64,000 nucleotides of DNA, taken from contig NZ_BAEG01000027.1 in assembly GCF_000238915.1 (NCBI RefSeq), positions 148,938 to 212,937 on the forward strand, given 5' to 3'. This document shows positions 26,479 to 33,819 of this stretch, in pieces. The stretch's first letter is position 1, and every line of letters begins with the position of its first letter. Below the pieces are notes generated by a model. It saw only the letters and a program-made list of their open reading frames with translations. It searched no databases and was not told the origin of the DNA. The stretch is from Arthrobacter globiformis NBRC 12137. GTDB taxonomy: Bacteria; Actinomycetota; Actinomycetes; Actinomycetales; Micrococcaceae. Both the position numbers and the translations under genes were made by a program.

Positions 26479-27048
26479 TCAGCGGTCTCGGCTCGTGTCT
26501 CCGCTGAGGCGGGCGAGGATTGCATCGTTCGACTGGACAGGCTGGCGGTATGTGGCGGACAGGATACGCAGCATGTCCGCTGCGTCCTGGCTGTCCTCCG
26601 AGGCCATGGCGTCCTCCGCATACGTCACCCGGATGTTATGGGCGAAGGCGTCCGCTCCGGTCTGGGCGATGCAGTTGTGCGTGGAGACGCCCGCCAGCAC
26701 CACTTCGTCGGCGTCCCAGTTCCGCAGCCGGGACAGCAGGTCGGTTCCCATGAAGGCGCTGTCCCGCGTCTTGCTCAGCTGCGGCAGGCCGTCGGTGACG
26801 AGGCCGGGCACAGCCTCCGCCTGCTTGCTGCCCCGAAAAATGAAGCCCTGGTCATCGTCCAGCATGCTTAGCGTCCACGTTGACTTGTCCCGCTCGTGCT
26901 CGGTGCCAACCAGCAGCGCCCTGTGTCCGTTGGACGTGAACCCCTCCAGCAGCCTGTTGCAGGAGGCGACCATCCGCTCCCGCTGGGCTGCCAGTTCCGG
27001 CGCTTCGAAGTATGCATTCTGCATGTCGATGATGAGCAGGGCAATCAT
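26479..27048 (-). CDS. Isochorismatase-family cysteine hydrolase
   Basis: 189 aa with the catalytic triad of the superfamily: D8 (LLIIDMQNAYF), K93 (SKTRDSAF) and C126 (STHNCIAQT). Family members hydrolyse amides and related C-N bonds, including nicotinamide, N-carbamoylsarcosine, biuret and ureidoacrylate. It lies just upstream of the urease operon on the same strand, suggesting, without proof, a ureide or amide substrate whose product feeds urease. Starts 27 nt downstream of the LacI gene stop, so the two are probably co-transcribed. Confidence 0.88.
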   Translation of the reverse strand: MIALLIIDMQNAYFEAPELAAQRERMVASCNRLLEGFTSNGHRALLVGTEHERDKSTWTLSMLDDDQGFIFRGSKQAEAVPGLVTDGLPQLSKTRDSAFMGTDLLSRLRNWDADEVVLAGVSTHNCIAQTGADAFAHNIRVTYAEDAMASEDSQDAADMLRILSATYRQPVQSNDAILARLSGDTSRDR

Positions 27049-27075
27049 GGATCCACCTTTCGTGCACTGAGAATT

Positions 27076-28083
27076 TTAGGGGGCCGAGGCACGGATCCTC
27101 AGTTCAAATTGCGCTTCCACATGCGTGCCTTCGGCAGCCTTCCCGGATTCCTCAATCCGGTCGATCAGCAGCTGCACGGACCGCTCGGCGATCTCGTTCA
27201 TGCCGGGGGCAACAGTGGTCAGCGACGGGGACGAGAACCGCGCCTCATCAATGTCGTCGAACCCTGCCACGGCAGCATCCTCGGGCACCCTGACCCCGCG
27301 GAGCAGCAGTTCGTGCATCGCCCCCAGAGCCAGGGCGTCGTTCAATCCAAAGACGGCGTCGAACGGCTGGCCGCCGTCCAGGAGCCTCGCCACCGCCGTC
27401 GAACCGCCGTCACGGCGCCACTCCGATGGCACAATCAGGGCCGGATCAAAGGCCACACCCGCCTCGGCCAGCGCCTCCCGGTATCCGGCCAGCCGAAGTC
27501 CAGGCGAGCCGGCACGGTCTTCGGGAGAGGCGCCGATCACCGCGATTCGGCGCCGTCCTCCCGCCAGCAGGTGGGCTGTCATGGCCTTGGCCGCGCCGAC
27601 ATTCTTCATGGTGACGAGGTCGAACCGCGGGTCGTCGATGTGCTCGCCGAGCATCACGAGGGGTTTGGTGCCACGGCGGGCGGCGGCCACGGCGTCCGCG
27701 TCGAGCGCCAGCGGGGTGAACAGGAGGCCATCCGTCAGCTGGCTCAGGGATCCCTGCAGGGCGGTGAGCTCGTTGGCCCTGGTCGCCGCGGACTGCTCGA
27801 CCAGGACGCGGTAGTCCCGGGCGGCTGCCACAGTCATGAGCCTGGAAGCGAGCTCAGCGTAATACGGCACGGAGAGATCGGATACCACCAGCCCCAGCAT
27901 GCGGGATTTCCCGGAACGCAGGCTCCTCGCCGTCAGGTTCGCCTCATAGCCAAGCTCGGCGATTGCGTCCAGCACCTTCTGCCGGGTGGCCGGCCTGATG
28001 AACTCATAGTTGTTGAGCACATTCGACACGGTTTTGAGGGAAACTCCGGCCGCACGGGCAACATCGTTCATTGTCACGGCCAT
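27076..28083 (-). CDS. LacI-family transcriptional regulator
   Basis: 335 aa. N-terminal helix-turn-helix MNDVARAAGVSLKTVSNVLNN and hinge (YEANLTARSLRSGKS), followed by the effector-binding fold (GLVVSDLSVPYYAEL, DAVFGLNDALALGAM, AVAGFDDIDEARFSSP). ATG at 28083 is preceded by AAAGGGA; an internal ATG at 28071 is possible. No sugar genes adjoin; the nearest partner is the isochorismatase-like gene 27 nt downstream. An operator-like sequence lies at 28133, so autoregulation is likely. Effector unknown. Confidence 0.9.
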   Translation of the reverse strand: MAVTMNDVARAAGVSLKTVSNVLNNYEFIRPATRQKVLDAIAELGYEANLTARSLRSGKSRMLGLVVSDLSVPYYAELASRLMTVAAARDYRVLVEQSAATRANELTALQGSLSQLTDGLLFTPLALDADAVAAARRGTKPLVMLGEHIDDPRFDLVTMKNVGAAKAMTAHLLAGGRRRIAVIGASPEDRAGSPGLRLAGYREALAEAGVAFDPALIVPSEWRRDGGSTAVARLLDGGQPFDAVFGLNDALALGAMHELLLRGVRVPEDAAVAGFDDIDEARFSSPSLTTVAPGMNEIAERSVQLLIDRIEESGKAAEGTHVEAQFELRIRASAP

Positions 28084-28402
28084 GCTGGGTCCCTTTCGCG
28101 GCAGACATCCCCCTCGGACATCTCTCTTTCGATACATCGTTGCAGAATGCAGGCCACCCCGCCCATCAAGAATTTCCCAAGGTGGGTCCCCCACCCTTTC
28201 TGCAAGGTCTCTTGGCTCTGGGGCCAGGCAACGGCGCCTGGCCCCGGCGACAATCGGCGGTGTCCTCATTTGCGGCGGCCACCGGCGGGACCGGTCCGGA
28301 ACGGGTGTCCTCTTAAGTGTTAAGCGGCGGCCACCACCCGGGCCGGCCACCAAGGATCGCGGCAGGACAGGGTGGGGAACGTTGCGGCGGAAGGGGGCCG
28401 AT
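28084..28402. other. Intergenic region between lacI and hemA
   Basis: 319 bp between divergent genes. Apart from the LacI-like palindrome at 28133 I see no conserved element. The region is GC-rich with runs such as GGTGGGTCCCCCACC that can fold locally. No clear promoter hexamers for hemA could be assigned, and no small ORF has supporting family sequence. Confidence 0.4.
28133..28144. promoter_or_regulatory. Candidate LacI-type operator upstream of the second lacI gene
   Basis: TGCAACGATGTA on the minus strand, an imperfect palindrome around a central CG, 50 bp upstream of the regulator's start. The halves differ in two positions from perfect symmetry, and its sequence differs from the fructan operators. 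Confidence 0.4.
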
Positions 28403-29929
28403 TTGTTGCAGGGTGCAGGGGGATCCATCGAGGGATTACCCCCGTCAGAACGGCAGTTTGCTCTTGTGGTTTCCCACCATGCCCGCACACCGCACCAGGG
28501 ATCCGTTCCCCGGTGCGGAGACGGGGGTCCCGAACGGGCTGACGGCGCGGACGGCCGGGGAACCGGCCTGGAGTTCCTGGCCCGCCTCGGTTCGGGACCC
28601 ATCCGCATCACTTCGGACGTCATCGCGAACCTGGACGGCGTCGCGGGAGCGGTTGTGCTTGCCACGTGCAACCGGTTCGAGGTCTATTGCGACGTCGGTC
28701 CTGCGGCCGATCCGGAAACCACCAGGAGGCACGTGCTGGGTATCATCAGCACCTGCTCGGGAGTTTCCCACGATGAACTCAGCCGGGCGTTTGACTGCCT
28801 GACCGGCACCGCCCTGACCGAGCATCTGTTCTCGGTGGGGGCCGGCCTTGACTCGGCAGTGGTGGGCGAACGGGAAATCACCGGGCAGCTGCGCCGCTCA
28901 CTTGCCTCGGCCCAGGAGACCGGATCGGCCAGCGGATCACTGGTCCGGCTCTTCCAGGCAGCCTCCCGCGCCGCCCGCGAAGTTGGATCGCTGACGGCCC
29001 TGGGTGAGGCCGGCCGCTCCATGGTGTCCGTTGCGCTGGATCTGGCTCTCTTCCGGCTGGGACGCCGGGACCTGTCCGGCCTGTCCGTGGTGGTCCTCGG
29101 CACCGGCGCCTACGCCGGATCCACCCTTGCCCTTCTGGCGGCAAAGGCGTGCCCGGCGGTGTCCGTGTTTTCCTGGTCCGGACGGGCCGAGGCCTTTGCG
29201 TCAGCCCGGGGCGCCACGGGCCTGACCTCCGAGGATCTGCCCGCTGCCATCCGCGGAGCGGATGTGGTGATCGGCTGCAGCGGCCGCGGCCCCCGGCTCG
29301 GCTCCGGGGACTTTCGCGCCTTCCGGCAGGGCGCTGCCGCACCGCTCGTCGTCGTCGACCTCGCCCTCAGCCGGGACTTCGAACCGGAAGTGGGCGAACT
29401 GCCGGGGCTTGACCTCATCACGCTGGAGCATGTGCGGCTGGCCTCGCCGCGTGAACAAACCGACGTCGTCCGGCAGGCCGGTGAACTGGTCCGGCAGGCC
29501 GCCCGGCGCTTCGAGGAGGACCGGCACGCGCGGCTCCTTGATCCGGCGATCGTGGCGCTGCGCGAACACATGCAGTCGGTGCTGGCGGATGAAGTGGCCC
29601 GGGTGAAGAACCAGCACGGCTGCACGGCCACCGCGGAAGCGGTGGAATTCGCCCTGCGGCGGGTGGTGCGGCAACTCCTGCATGTTCCCACCTCGAGGGC
29701 ACGCGAGCTGGCGGCAGCCGGCCGGCAGGACGAATACACGGCCGCCCTGGAAACGCTGTTCGGGCTGGACCTGACGGCGGGCGGGAAAGCGGAGGCCGGC
29801 GCAAATAAAAAGTCCCCGGATTCCTGTTGCCAGGAAGCCGGGGACTTTCCACTCTTCGCTAAAAGAGTGGGCCCTGTGGGGATCGAACCCACGACCCACG
29901 GATTAAAAGTCCGATGCTCTACCAACTGA
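28403..29929 (+). CDS. hemA: Glutamyl-tRNA reductase, with C-terminal readthrough into antisense tRNA-Lys
   Basis: About 508 aa. It makes glutamate-1-semialdehyde, the first step of C5 tetrapyrrole synthesis. The catalytic Cys motif VVLATCNRFEVY, GLDSAVVGEREITGQ, the NADPH-binding VVVLGTGAYAG and the C-terminal FALRRVVRQLLHVPT match the family. TTG at 28403 after GGAAGGGGG is my best start; GTG 28466 or TTG 28382 are alternatives, as the usual N-terminus is not well preserved. The normal family end (ALETLFGLDL) is passed by roughly 50 codons that run through the tRNA-Lys terminator and antisense to the tRNA before TGA at 29927. No other heme genes adjoin, so this may be an extra copy. Confidence 0.82.
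   Translation: MLQGAGGSIEGLPPSERQFALVVSHHARTPHQGSVPRCGDGGPERADGADGRGTGLEFLARLGSGPIRITSDVIANLDGVAGAVVLATCNRFEVYCDVGPAADPETTRRHVLGIISTCSGVSHDELSRAFDCLTGTALTEHLFSVGAGLDSAVVGEREITGQLRRSLASAQETGSASGSLVRLFQAASRAAREVGSLTALGEAGRSMVSVALDLALFRLGRRDLSGLSVVVLGTGAYAGSTLALLAAKACPAVSVFSWSGRAEAFASARGATGLTSEDLPAAIRGADVVIGCSGRGPRLGSGDFRAFRQGAAAPLVVVDLALSRDFEPEVGELPGLDLITLEHVRLASPREQTDVVRQAGELVRQAARRFEEDRHARLLDPAIVALREHMQSVLADEVARVKNQHGCTATAEAVEFALRRVVRQLLHVPTSRARELAAAGRQDEYTAALETLFGLDLTAGGKAEAGANKKSPDSCCQEAGDFPLFAKRVGPVGIEPTTHGLKVRCSTN
29809..29848 (-). terminator. Intrinsic terminator of tRNA-Lys
   Basis: Read on the minus strand: AAAGTCCCCGG, one mismatch, TTCCTG, a GCAA loop, CAGGAA, mismatch, then CCGGGGACTTT running into TTTTATTT. 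It starts 19 nt beyond the tRNA 3' end. The same bases encode part of the C-terminal extension of the hemA frame on the plus strand. Confidence 0.88.
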
Positions 29930-29940
29930 GCTAAAGGCCC
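29868..29940 (-). tRNA. tRNA-Lys (anticodon TTT)
   Basis: 73-nt cloverleaf on the minus strand: acceptor GGGCCTT/AGGGCCC with discriminator A, D-arm GCTC...GAGC, anticodon loop CTTTTAA with anticodon TTT, and T-arm GTGGG-TTCGATC-CCCAC. No CCA is encoded. Followed by a strong intrinsic terminator at 29848-29809. The plus-strand hemA frame overlaps 62 nt of it in antisense. Confidence 0.97.
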
Positions 29941-30173
29941 AAACTGTCTGCTGAAATGCGGGCTTCAGCAGCCTGCAAACGCGAGACAGTTCCAGTCCAT
30001 TTCTGGACGTTTAATACTGTACCCCAGACGGTGGCGACTTCAGCACGGCCCCGCCGCCGCCGTCGAACGTGTCTTTTTTGGGAGACGGCAGGGTTTCGGG
30101 CTGCTGGTGCAGGACGGGCCGGGCGCTGCAAGGGGCGCTCGATTCCCGTTCCTTGCAGGAGTAGCGTGGGACC

Positions 30174-30833
30174 ATGAGCCAGAATGCAGGAACCAGCGGC
30201 CCGGGCGGGGCGGAGCGGCACCACAAACCGAAGCCTTTTGCGCCCATAGATTTCGAACCTTTCGCGGGCGGCGCCGATCCGGCGCGTGTCTCGGAAGCTG
30301 CGCACCTGGCCGCCCAGGCCCTGGTGCGCCACGGGCGGGACAGCGATGATCCCGTCATCACCAAACGGCTGGTCAAGCTGGCCGACGAGCAGGGCCTGGA
30401 GGCAATCGCGGAGATGTGGGCTGAAAGCCCGGCACGTTCACTGCCCGGCGCGCTGTGGCGGCTGTATGCCCTCCGCGCGGCAACCGTGCAGGATCCCGAG
30501 CGTATCTCCGTTTATTTCAAGGCGGGCAAGGACACAGCGCAGGTCTCCAATGTGGTGGCCGGCGCGGCCGAACCGCCGGGCGCCGACGAAATGAAGACCA
30601 TGGCGGATGCAATCCTGTCCGGGGCATTCGACGGCGACTTCGACGTTGCGCTGGAACGGTCCGCCGCGTTCTGCCGCGTGGTGGCGCTGGGACAGGCCAC
30701 GCTCGCGGACGGTGCGGAGCATTCAAACGAGAGCCACGCGCGCAAACTGACGCGCAACTCGCACCTGCTCGTCAAGACCGCAGAGGACCTCGAACACGCC
30801 GCCAACGCCTGGCGACTGGGTGAGCTCGACTGA
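30174..30833 (+). CDS. Conserved hypothetical protein
   Basis: 219 aa, soluble, no signal peptide or membrane segment. The N-terminal 30 residues are polar and probably disordered (Gly/Ser/His/Lys), followed by a mainly helical Ala-rich region with one Cys (SAAFCRVVALG). Codon use is typical of the neighbourhood, and ATG at 30174 has GGAG upstream, so it is a real gene. I do not recognise a functional domain. It lies between the tRNA-Lys gene and the candidate RNA, on the same strand as the Pit genes. Confidence 0.75.
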   Translation: MSQNAGTSGPGGAERHHKPKPFAPIDFEPFAGGADPARVSEAAHLAAQALVRHGRDSDDPVITKRLVKLADEQGLEAIAEMWAESPARSLPGALWRLYALRAATVQDPERISVYFKAGKDTAQVSNVVAGAAEPPGADEMKTMADAILSGAFDGDFDVALERSAAFCRVVALGQATLADGAEHSNESHARKLTRNSHLLVKTAEDLEHAANAWRLGELD

Positions 30834-30857
30834 CCCATCAGTCCCGATCTGTCAATG

Positions 30858-30886
30858 TTGACTTGGCCCAGCCAAAGTAGAACACT
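30858..30886 (+). promoter_or_regulatory. Putative promoter of the candidate RNA/Pit leader
   Basis: TTGACT (30858-30863), 17-bp spacer, AACACT (30881-30886, weak). Predicted start is near 30893, the first base of the long stem. The -35 overlaps an inverted repeat GTCAA-TG-TTGAC (30851-30862) that could bind a regulator. Confidence 0.35.
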
Positions 30887-30892
30887 GAAATA

Positions 30893-30982
30893 GGTGCCGA
30901 ACCGCGAAACCCCCGGGCTTCAACATTTAGCCGCCTAGAGCGGCCTACCGCCGAGAGGCGTATCCGGTTCGGCACCATTTTT
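30893..30982 (+). ncRNA. Candidate structured RNA (three-way junction plus T-run) upstream of the Pit operon
   Basis: GGTGCCGAACCG (30893-30904) pairs perfectly with CGGTTCGGCACC (30965-30976), which is followed by ATTTTTA. Inside the 12-bp closing stem are two short hairpins, GCCGC-CTAGA-GCGGC and CGCC-GAGA-GGCG (a GNRA-type tetraloop), plus a single-stranded C-rich segment. It could be a free-standing ~90-nt RNA, a leader with terminator control for the Pit genes 108 nt downstream, or an elaborate terminator of the preceding gene. I do not recognise it as a named riboswitch or RNA family. Confidence 0.5.
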
Positions 30983-31090
30983 ATGCCCTCATCCAGCTGC
31001 CGGTAAAGTACTGGGTAGCTGCGGCTCCGAGGTCAAGTCAAAAGCCTCCCGCGGCGTCCCGCCCTGACGATCCTCCGGAGACCGGTACTC

Positions 31091-31708
31091 ATGAAGCTGC
31101 GCCTTTTTCCCCAGGAGCCCGCAGGCCTGAACCTGCTGTCGCAGCTGGCCCGGCAGATCGTTCTTGCCAGCGCAACCATGGCTGAAATCCTCGGCGCGCC
31201 GGCCACCGAACACCACCGGCTGGTCGAGGACATGCACAACCACGAGGCAAAGTCGGCCGAGCTGCACTTCGCCCTGCTGACCCACATGCGCACCAGCTTT
31301 GTGAACCCCCTCCCGCGCGAGGACATGTACGCCCTTTCGCAGTCCCTGAATGAAGCCATTGAGAAGCTGGACGCCGCGGCCGAACTCGTAGCGCTCTACA
31401 ACCTGGACCGGCTGCCCAAGCGCGCAGCCGACCAGCTGGAGATCATCAGCCGCCAGGCCGAGCTGACGGCAGACGCCATGCGCCGGCTGAACAACCTGGA
31501 CGACCTTGAGGACTACTGGATCGAGGTCCTGCGCCTGGCCAAGCGGGCCGAACGGACCCACCGCGTCTGGGTCGCGGACATGCTCAAGGACATGAAATCC
31601 GCCCAGTACGCCCGCAACCGGGACATCGCCAACCAGCTGGTGGACGTCACCAAGGACATGCGCCGTATCGCCACCCAGGTGGGCAGCATCATCGTCAAGG
31701 AATCCTGA
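31091..31708 (+). CDS. Pit accessory protein, DUF47/PhoU-like
   Basis: 205-aa all-helical DUF47 protein, the usual partner of Pit phosphate transporters. Typical features are MKLRLFPQEPAGLNLLSQLARQI at the start and clusters of acidic and His residues along PhoU-like helices (HHRLVEDMHNHEAKSAELH; AERTHRVWVADMLKDMK). It probably modulates Pit activity or phosphate sensing in the cytoplasm. The Pit gene begins 1 nt after its stop, so the pair is an operon. Confidence 0.88.
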   Translation: MKLRLFPQEPAGLNLLSQLARQIVLASATMAEILGAPATEHHRLVEDMHNHEAKSAELHFALLTHMRTSFVNPLPREDMYALSQSLNEAIEKLDAAAELVALYNLDRLPKRAADQLEIISRQAELTADAMRRLNNLDDLEDYWIEVLRLAKRAERTHRVWVADMLKDMKSAQYARNRDIANQLVDVTKDMRRIATQVGSIIVKES

Positions 31709-31709
31709 G

Positions 31710-32726
31710 GTGACGCTGTTCATCTTTGCCCTGGTGGTGCTCCTCACCGCGGCTTTTGCCTTCATCAACGGCTTCAGGGACGTGTCCACCTCCGTGGCCC
31801 TTGCCGTGCGGACACGCGCCCTGACACCCACCGTGGCCGTGCTTCTGGCTGCCCTCTTCAACCTCATCGGCGCGCTGCTGAGTGCCGGCCTGGCCGTGGC
31901 CATCAGCCAGAACTGGGTTGTTCTCCCGCCGGGCGACAGCGGCCTGACCATCATCGCCGCGGGCCTCGCCAGCGCCTGCGCCTGGGGCCTGTTCCTGTGG
32001 TGGCGGGGCATTCCCTCCTCCTCCACTCACGCCCTGGTGGGCGGCCTGGCGGGCGCGGGAACCGCCAGCGTGCTGGTGGGCGGCAACTCCGTGGGCGGCG
32101 TGGACCAGTCACTCCTGTTCCAGGTGGTCCTCCCCCTGGCACTCTCGCCGCTCATTGCCTTCATCGCCGCCTACCTGCTGGTGTTTCCCGTCACCTGGGC
32201 CGCGCGGTACACCCAGCCGAGCGTGGTCAATAAACGGTTCCGGGCTGCACAGTCGATCGCGGCCGGCGCCGTGGCTTTCGGCCATGGGCTGCAGGATGGC
32301 CAGCGGGTCAGCGCGGTACTCATCCTGGCGTTGCTGGCCGCCGGTTACTCGGACGGCGGCTCGCTTCCTATGTGGGTGGCGCTGCTGTCCGCGGTCATGA
32401 TCACGGTGGGCACGCTCTTTGGCGGCTGGCGCATCTCGCACACCATTGGCTACCGGCTCACCCGGATTGATCCGCTGCGCGGTGTGGTGGCCCAGGGTTT
32501 CAGTGCGCTCCTGCTGTTTATTGGCGCCATCGGGCTGCATTGGCCTGTCTCCACGACTCACACGGTCACGTCCGCCGTGCTTGGTGCGGGGGAAAACCAG
32601 CAATTCGCCACCAGCCACCGCAAGCTGGTGACCCGGATCCTGTCACTGTGGGTCCTGACGCCGGCGGCCACCGCCGCGGGAGCCTTCGTCCTGGAACTGG
32701 CACTCTCCCCGCTCATCGCGGCCTAA
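31710..32726 (+). CDS. pit: PiT-family inorganic phosphate transporter
   Basis: 338 aa with about ten membrane segments and the two internally repeated PiT signatures: FAFINGFRDVSTSVALAVRTRALTP near the N-terminus and HGLQDGQRVSAVLILAL in the second half. Low-affinity, proton-coupled phosphate uptake. GTG at 31710 follows AAGGA in the DUF47 end. Convergent with the high-affinity pstSCAB operon. Confidence 0.92.
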   Translation: MTLFIFALVVLLTAAFAFINGFRDVSTSVALAVRTRALTPTVAVLLAALFNLIGALLSAGLAVAISQNWVVLPPGDSGLTIIAAGLASACAWGLFLWWRGIPSSSTHALVGGLAGAGTASVLVGGNSVGGVDQSLLFQVVLPLALSPLIAFIAAYLLVFPVTWAARYTQPSVVNKRFRAAQSIAAGAVAFGHGLQDGQRVSAVLILALLAAGYSDGGSLPMWVALLSAVMITVGTLFGGWRISHTIGYRLTRIDPLRGVVAQGFSALLLFIGAIGLHWPVSTTHTVTSAVLGAGENQQFATSHRKLVTRILSLWVLTPAATAAGAFVLELALSPLIAA

Positions 32727-32758
32727 AAAGATCGATTGCTCCTCACCGGATCCTCGGG

Positions 32759-32949
32759 CTTGCGAGTCCGGGGTGCGGTTGGGTGGGCCCACAGCCGCAG
32801 GGGTCCCCGGGCGAGCTTGCGAGTCCGGGGTGCGGTTGGGTGGGCCCACAGCCGCAGGGGTCCCCGGGCGAGCTTGCGAGTCCGGGGTGCGGTTGGGTGG
32901 GCCCACAGCCGCAGGGGTCCCCGGGCGAGCTTGCGAGTCCGGGGTGCGG
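32759..32949. repeat. 57-bp tandem repeat (3 identical copies plus a partial)
   Basis: Copies start at 32759, 32816 and 32873, and a 20-bp partial at 32930; the three full copies are identical. Each unit starts CTTGCGAGTCCGGGGTGCGG and contains the palindrome TGGGCCCA and GGGGTCCCC. It fills the gap between convergent pit and pstB, ending 8 bp before the pstB stop. It is not a CRISPR (no unique spacers). 57 is a multiple of 3, so spurious frames run through it. It may act as a bidirectional transcription barrier. Confidence 0.95.
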
Positions 32950-32956
32950 CTGGGGA

Positions 32957-33736
32957 TTATCCGAAGCGGCCGGAGACGTAGTCCTCGGTGGCCTTCTGGC
33001 TCGGGTTGTTGAAGATGGTGCTGGTCTCGGCGAACTCGATGAGCTTGCCCGGCTTGCCGGTGCCGGCGATGTTGAAGAACGCCGTCTTGTCCGAGACGCG
33101 GGCGGCCTGCTGCATGTTGTGGGTCACGATCACCACCGTGTACTGGTCCTTGAGCTCGTTGATGAGGTCCTCAACGGCCAGGGTGGAGATCGGGTCCAGG
33201 GCGGAACACGGCTCGTCCATGAGGATTACCTGCGGTTCCACGGCAATGGCGCGGGCGATGCAGAGGCGCTGCTGCTGGCCGCCGGACAGTCCCGAGCCGG
33301 GCTTCTCCAGGCGGTCCTTGACCTCGTTCCAAAGGTTGGCGCCGCGGAGCGAGCGCTCCACCAGGGCATCGGCCTCGCCCTTGGAGATCTTCTGGTTGTT
33401 CAGTTTCACGCCGGCCAGGACGTTGTCCCGGATGGACATGGTGGGGAACGGGTTGGGCCGCTGGAACACCATGCCGATCTGGGAGCGCACCGTCACCGGG
33501 TCCACGCCGGGTCCGTACAGGTTGTCGCCGTCGAGCAGCACCTCGCCCTCGACGCGGGCGCCCGGCAGCACCTCGTGCATGCGGTTCAGCGTGCGCAGGA
33601 AGGTGGACTTGCCGCAGCCCGAGGGGCCGATGAACGCCGTGACGGACTTGGCCTCGATGTTGATGCTGACATCTTCCACGGCCAGGAAATTGCCGTAGTA
33701 CACGTTCAGGTCTTTGACGTCGATGCGCTTGGACAT
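32957..33736 (-). CDS. pstB: Phosphate ABC transporter ATP-binding protein
   Basis: 259 aa. Walker [10 protein letters not shown] (residues 37-45), signature [14 protein letters not shown] and Walker [13 protein letters not shown]. The Q-loop region [12 protein letters not shown] is characteristic of PstB. ATG at 33736 is preceded by AAGGAACATC. Last gene of pstSCAB; it energises high-affinity phosphate import. Confidence 0.97.
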   Translation of the reverse strand: MSKRIDVKDLNVYYGNFLAVEDVSINIEAKSVTAFIGPSGCGKSTFLRTLNRMHEVLPGARVEGEVLLDGDNLYGPGVDPVTVRSQIGMVFQRPNPFPTMSIRDNVLAGVKLNNQKISKGEADALVERSLRGANLWNEVKDRLEKPGSGLSGGQQQRLCIARAIAVEPQVILMDEPCSALDPISTLAVEDLINELKDQYTVVIVTHNMQQAARVSDKTAFFNIAGTGKPGKLIEFAETSTIFNNPSQKATEDYVSGRFG

Positions 33737-33819
33737 GATGTTCCTTAACTTGCTGGGATGAATTGAAGTCTAGAGCCCGGCCTCCCGGGCCGGACAGCGA
33801 TCGGTGTGGGCGGTCCGGC

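Noticed and set aside
28010..28402. N-terminal extension of the hemA frame back to 28010
   Set aside because: It runs antisense into the LacI gene, has no HemA-like sequence and no ribosome site.
29868..29940. tRNA-Lys as integration site of a mobile element
   Set aside because: No integrase, no direct repeat of the tRNA 3' end in the window, and flanking genes look chromosomal.
30893..30977. tRNA-like element (GGTGCCG ... CGGCACC followed by A)
   Set aside because: No T-arm, D-arm or anticodon arm of the right size; the stem continues to 12 bp, unlike an acceptor stem.
32759..32949. CRISPR-like repeat array
   Set aside because: The 57-bp units abut each other without unique spacers and no cas genes are present; it is a simple tandem repeat.
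32540..33748. Plus-strand frame through the 57-bp repeat as a repeat protein
   Set aside because: The frame stays open because 57 is divisible by three; it then runs antisense through pstB and lacks a ribosome site.
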